Shown: positions 63,037 through 64,000 of the stretch, piece by piece
Numbering within the stretch: the stretch's first letter is position 1
Layout of the letters: each line of letters begins with the position of its first letter
DNA from: Mesobacillus sp. S13
GTDB taxonomy: Bacteria > Bacillota > Bacilli > Bacillales > Cytobacillaceae
Assembly: GCF_020422885.1 (NCBI RefSeq)
Contig: NZ_CP084622.1
Coordinates: 2,747,001-2,811,000, forward strand
Reading direction: 5' to 3'
DNA length: 64,000 nucleotides
The notes under the pieces: model-generated
Databases searched by the model: none
What the model was told of the DNA's origin: nothing
What the model saw: only the letters and a program-made list of their open reading frames with translations
Program-made: the position numbers and the translations under genes

Positions 63037-63854
63037 CAGCCAAAACTCCTCTCACTTTTTAAAATATCGAGTATCAATCCTGCTGTTTCTTCAATCGCTT
63101 TATTGGAAACATTGATGACAGGGCAGCCAACACGTTTCATGATTTTTTCAGCATAATCCAGCTCTTCCAGGATTCGTTCATAGCTTGCATAATTAGCCCG
63201 AGCGCCCAGACCGAGCGCTTTCAGCCTTTCCGTCCTGATTTCATTAAGCTTATCCGGCGAAATGATCAAACCTACACATTTGCTTCTAGGCACTTGAAAC
63301 AATTCATCTGGCGGCTTAACTTCCGGAACGATCGGTACATTGGCCACCTTATAGCGCTTGTGGGCAAGATACATCGACAAGGGTGTTTTTGAAGTACGGG
63401 AAACCCCAACAAGAACGATATCCGCTCTCAAAATGCCCCGAGGGTCCCTGCCATCATCGTATTTGACGGCAAACTCAATCGCTTCAATTTTACGGAAGTA
63501 TTCATCATCCAGCTTGCGCATCATGCCTGGTCGATGGTTTGGCTCCTTATTGAACTTCTTTTCAAAGGCATTCATCAATGGATTGAGCAAATCAACCGCA
63601 TAGATGCCTTCCTCCTGAGCCCTTTTATCAAGATAAGCCTTAAGTGCTGGAACGACGATGGTATAAGCGATTATTGAACGCCCCTGCTTCGCGACCATGA
63701 TGACATCCTCAATGTCTTCCTCATCCTCAACATATGAATTTCTTCTGATATCGACCTGTCCCCCGTTAAACTGGGTCGCCACAGCTTTTACTACAAATTC
63801 CGCCGTTTCCCCGACTGAATCAGATACTACGTAAACAACTTCCTTCATATCCAA
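63036..63854 (-). CDS. PPDK regulatory protein: bifunctional kinase/phosphorylase (YqfL family)
   Basis: This 272-residue DUF299 protein shows VVYVVSDSVGETAEFVVKA at the start, the P-loop-like GVSRTSKTPLSMYLA and GLIISPDKLNEIRTERLKALG. It inactivates PPDK by ADP-dependent phosphorylation and reactivates it by Pi-dependent dephosphorylation. TTG 63854 is 10 nt after AGGAAG; an ATG at 63848 is also possible. Its place between ccpN and ppdK is the usual Bacillus arrangement. Confidence 0.93.
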   Translation of the reverse strand: MDMKEVVYVVSDSVGETAEFVVKAVATQFNGGQVDIRRNSYVEDEEDIEDVIMVAKQGRSIIAYTIVVPALKAYLDKRAQEEGIYAVDLLNPLMNAFEKKFNKEPNHRPGMMRKLDDEYFRKIEAIEFAVKYDDGRDPRGILRADIVLVGVSRTSKTPLSMYLAHKRYKVANVPIVPEVKPPDELFQVPRSKCVGLIISPDKLNEIRTERLKALGLGARANYASYERILEELDYAEKIMKRVGCPVINVSNKAIEETAGLILDILKSERSFG

Positions 63855-63868
63855 AATGCGCTCACTTC

Positions 63869-64000
63869 CTAGACAGATTTTTGCTCTGCTATTTCTAAAT
63901 AAACCTTCGTAATGGTTGTTTTGGTTATTCGTCCGATGACTTCATATGAATCGGATTTATGCTTGAGTTCCCGGACGACAGGGAGAGAATCAATTCTGTT
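63869..64000 (-). CDS. ccpN: CcpN, transcriptional repressor, C-terminal fragment (5' end outside window)
   Basis: The last 43 codons before a TAG at 63871-63869 encode RIDSLPVVRE and YEVIGRITKTTITKVYLEIAE, the end of the second CBS domain of CcpN. CcpN represses gluconeogenic genes in B. subtilis, and ccpN-yqfL is a conserved pair there. That pairing plus the sequence support the call. Only the fragment is visible. Confidence 0.82.
   Translation of the reverse strand, partial: NRIDSLPVVRELKHKSDSYEVIGRITKTTITKVYLEIAEQKSV

Overview
The window is chromosomal DNA from a spore-forming Bacillaceae species of moderate to low GC (a Bacillus or Mesobacillus-like relative; the genus is inference). 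The basis is the hutPHUIG operon with a HutP attenuator, a T-box in front of argS, the ccpN-PPDK regulator-ppdK order, RsbS/RsbT, spore coat proteins of the CotZ/ExsY and CsxC type, a SleL-like germination hydrolase, DUF1657/DUF421 proteins, strong AGGAGG ribosome binding sites and many rho-independent terminators.

Layout. 1-7.4 kb: FtsH-like protease end, an RsbR-type STAS protein, a small DUF1232 membrane protein, an autoregulated MerR/TipAS regulator, an ECF sigma/anti-sigma pair and a nuclease-helicase fusion. 7.4-10.6 kb: an RRNPP-type quorum-sensing regulator, a 30-residue exported pro-peptide gene behind it, and a secreted subtilase. 10.8-13.0 kb: a four-gene translationally coupled operon with a stand-alone CarH-like cobalamin photosensor domain and a PAS-STAS protein. 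13.2-15.0 kb: an IS1182-family element inserted in, and duplicating, the terminator of the threonine aldolase gene. 15-24.4 kb: CBS, STAS, RsbS-RsbT, LysM-NlpC/P60 hydrolase, DUF421/DUF1657 and small membrane proteins. 24.6-35.4 kb: radical SAM/SPASM protein, HesB-like protein, argS with T-box, two in-frame-UGA genes (OsmC-like and thioredoxin-like), a LysE-type exporter, and HIT, Nudix and methyltransferase genes. 35.5-36.5 kb: about 19 copies of a 52-bp tandem repeat. 36.5-44.8 kb: selB, then the hut operon. 44.9-52.3 kb: a spore-coat cluster and a ParM/ParR-like pair. 52.4-64 kb: glutaminase, ABC1/UbiB kinase with a phasin-like protein, SleL-like hydrolase, Suv3-like helicase, ppdK with its regulatory kinase, and the end of ccpN.

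The most striking observation is selenocysteine decoding. Two short reading frames end at UGA exactly where the family has a redox cysteine: AGG-U in OsmC and U-x-x-C in the thioredoxin fold. Both continue in frame with full family similarity. In both, a perfect 5-bp stem with a G-containing apical loop sits 25-26 nt behind the UGA, as expected for a bacterial SECIS. The elongation factor that reads such signals, SelB, is encoded 2.5-7 kb away. selA, selD and tRNA-Sec are not in the window. The other highlights are the unreported-looking pheromone/regulator/protease locus and the cobalamin light-sensor/STAS operon, which may feed the stressosome whose other parts (RsbS, RsbT, RsbR paralogues) are scattered through the first 20 kb. 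No database search was possible; family names come from recognising motifs in the translations.
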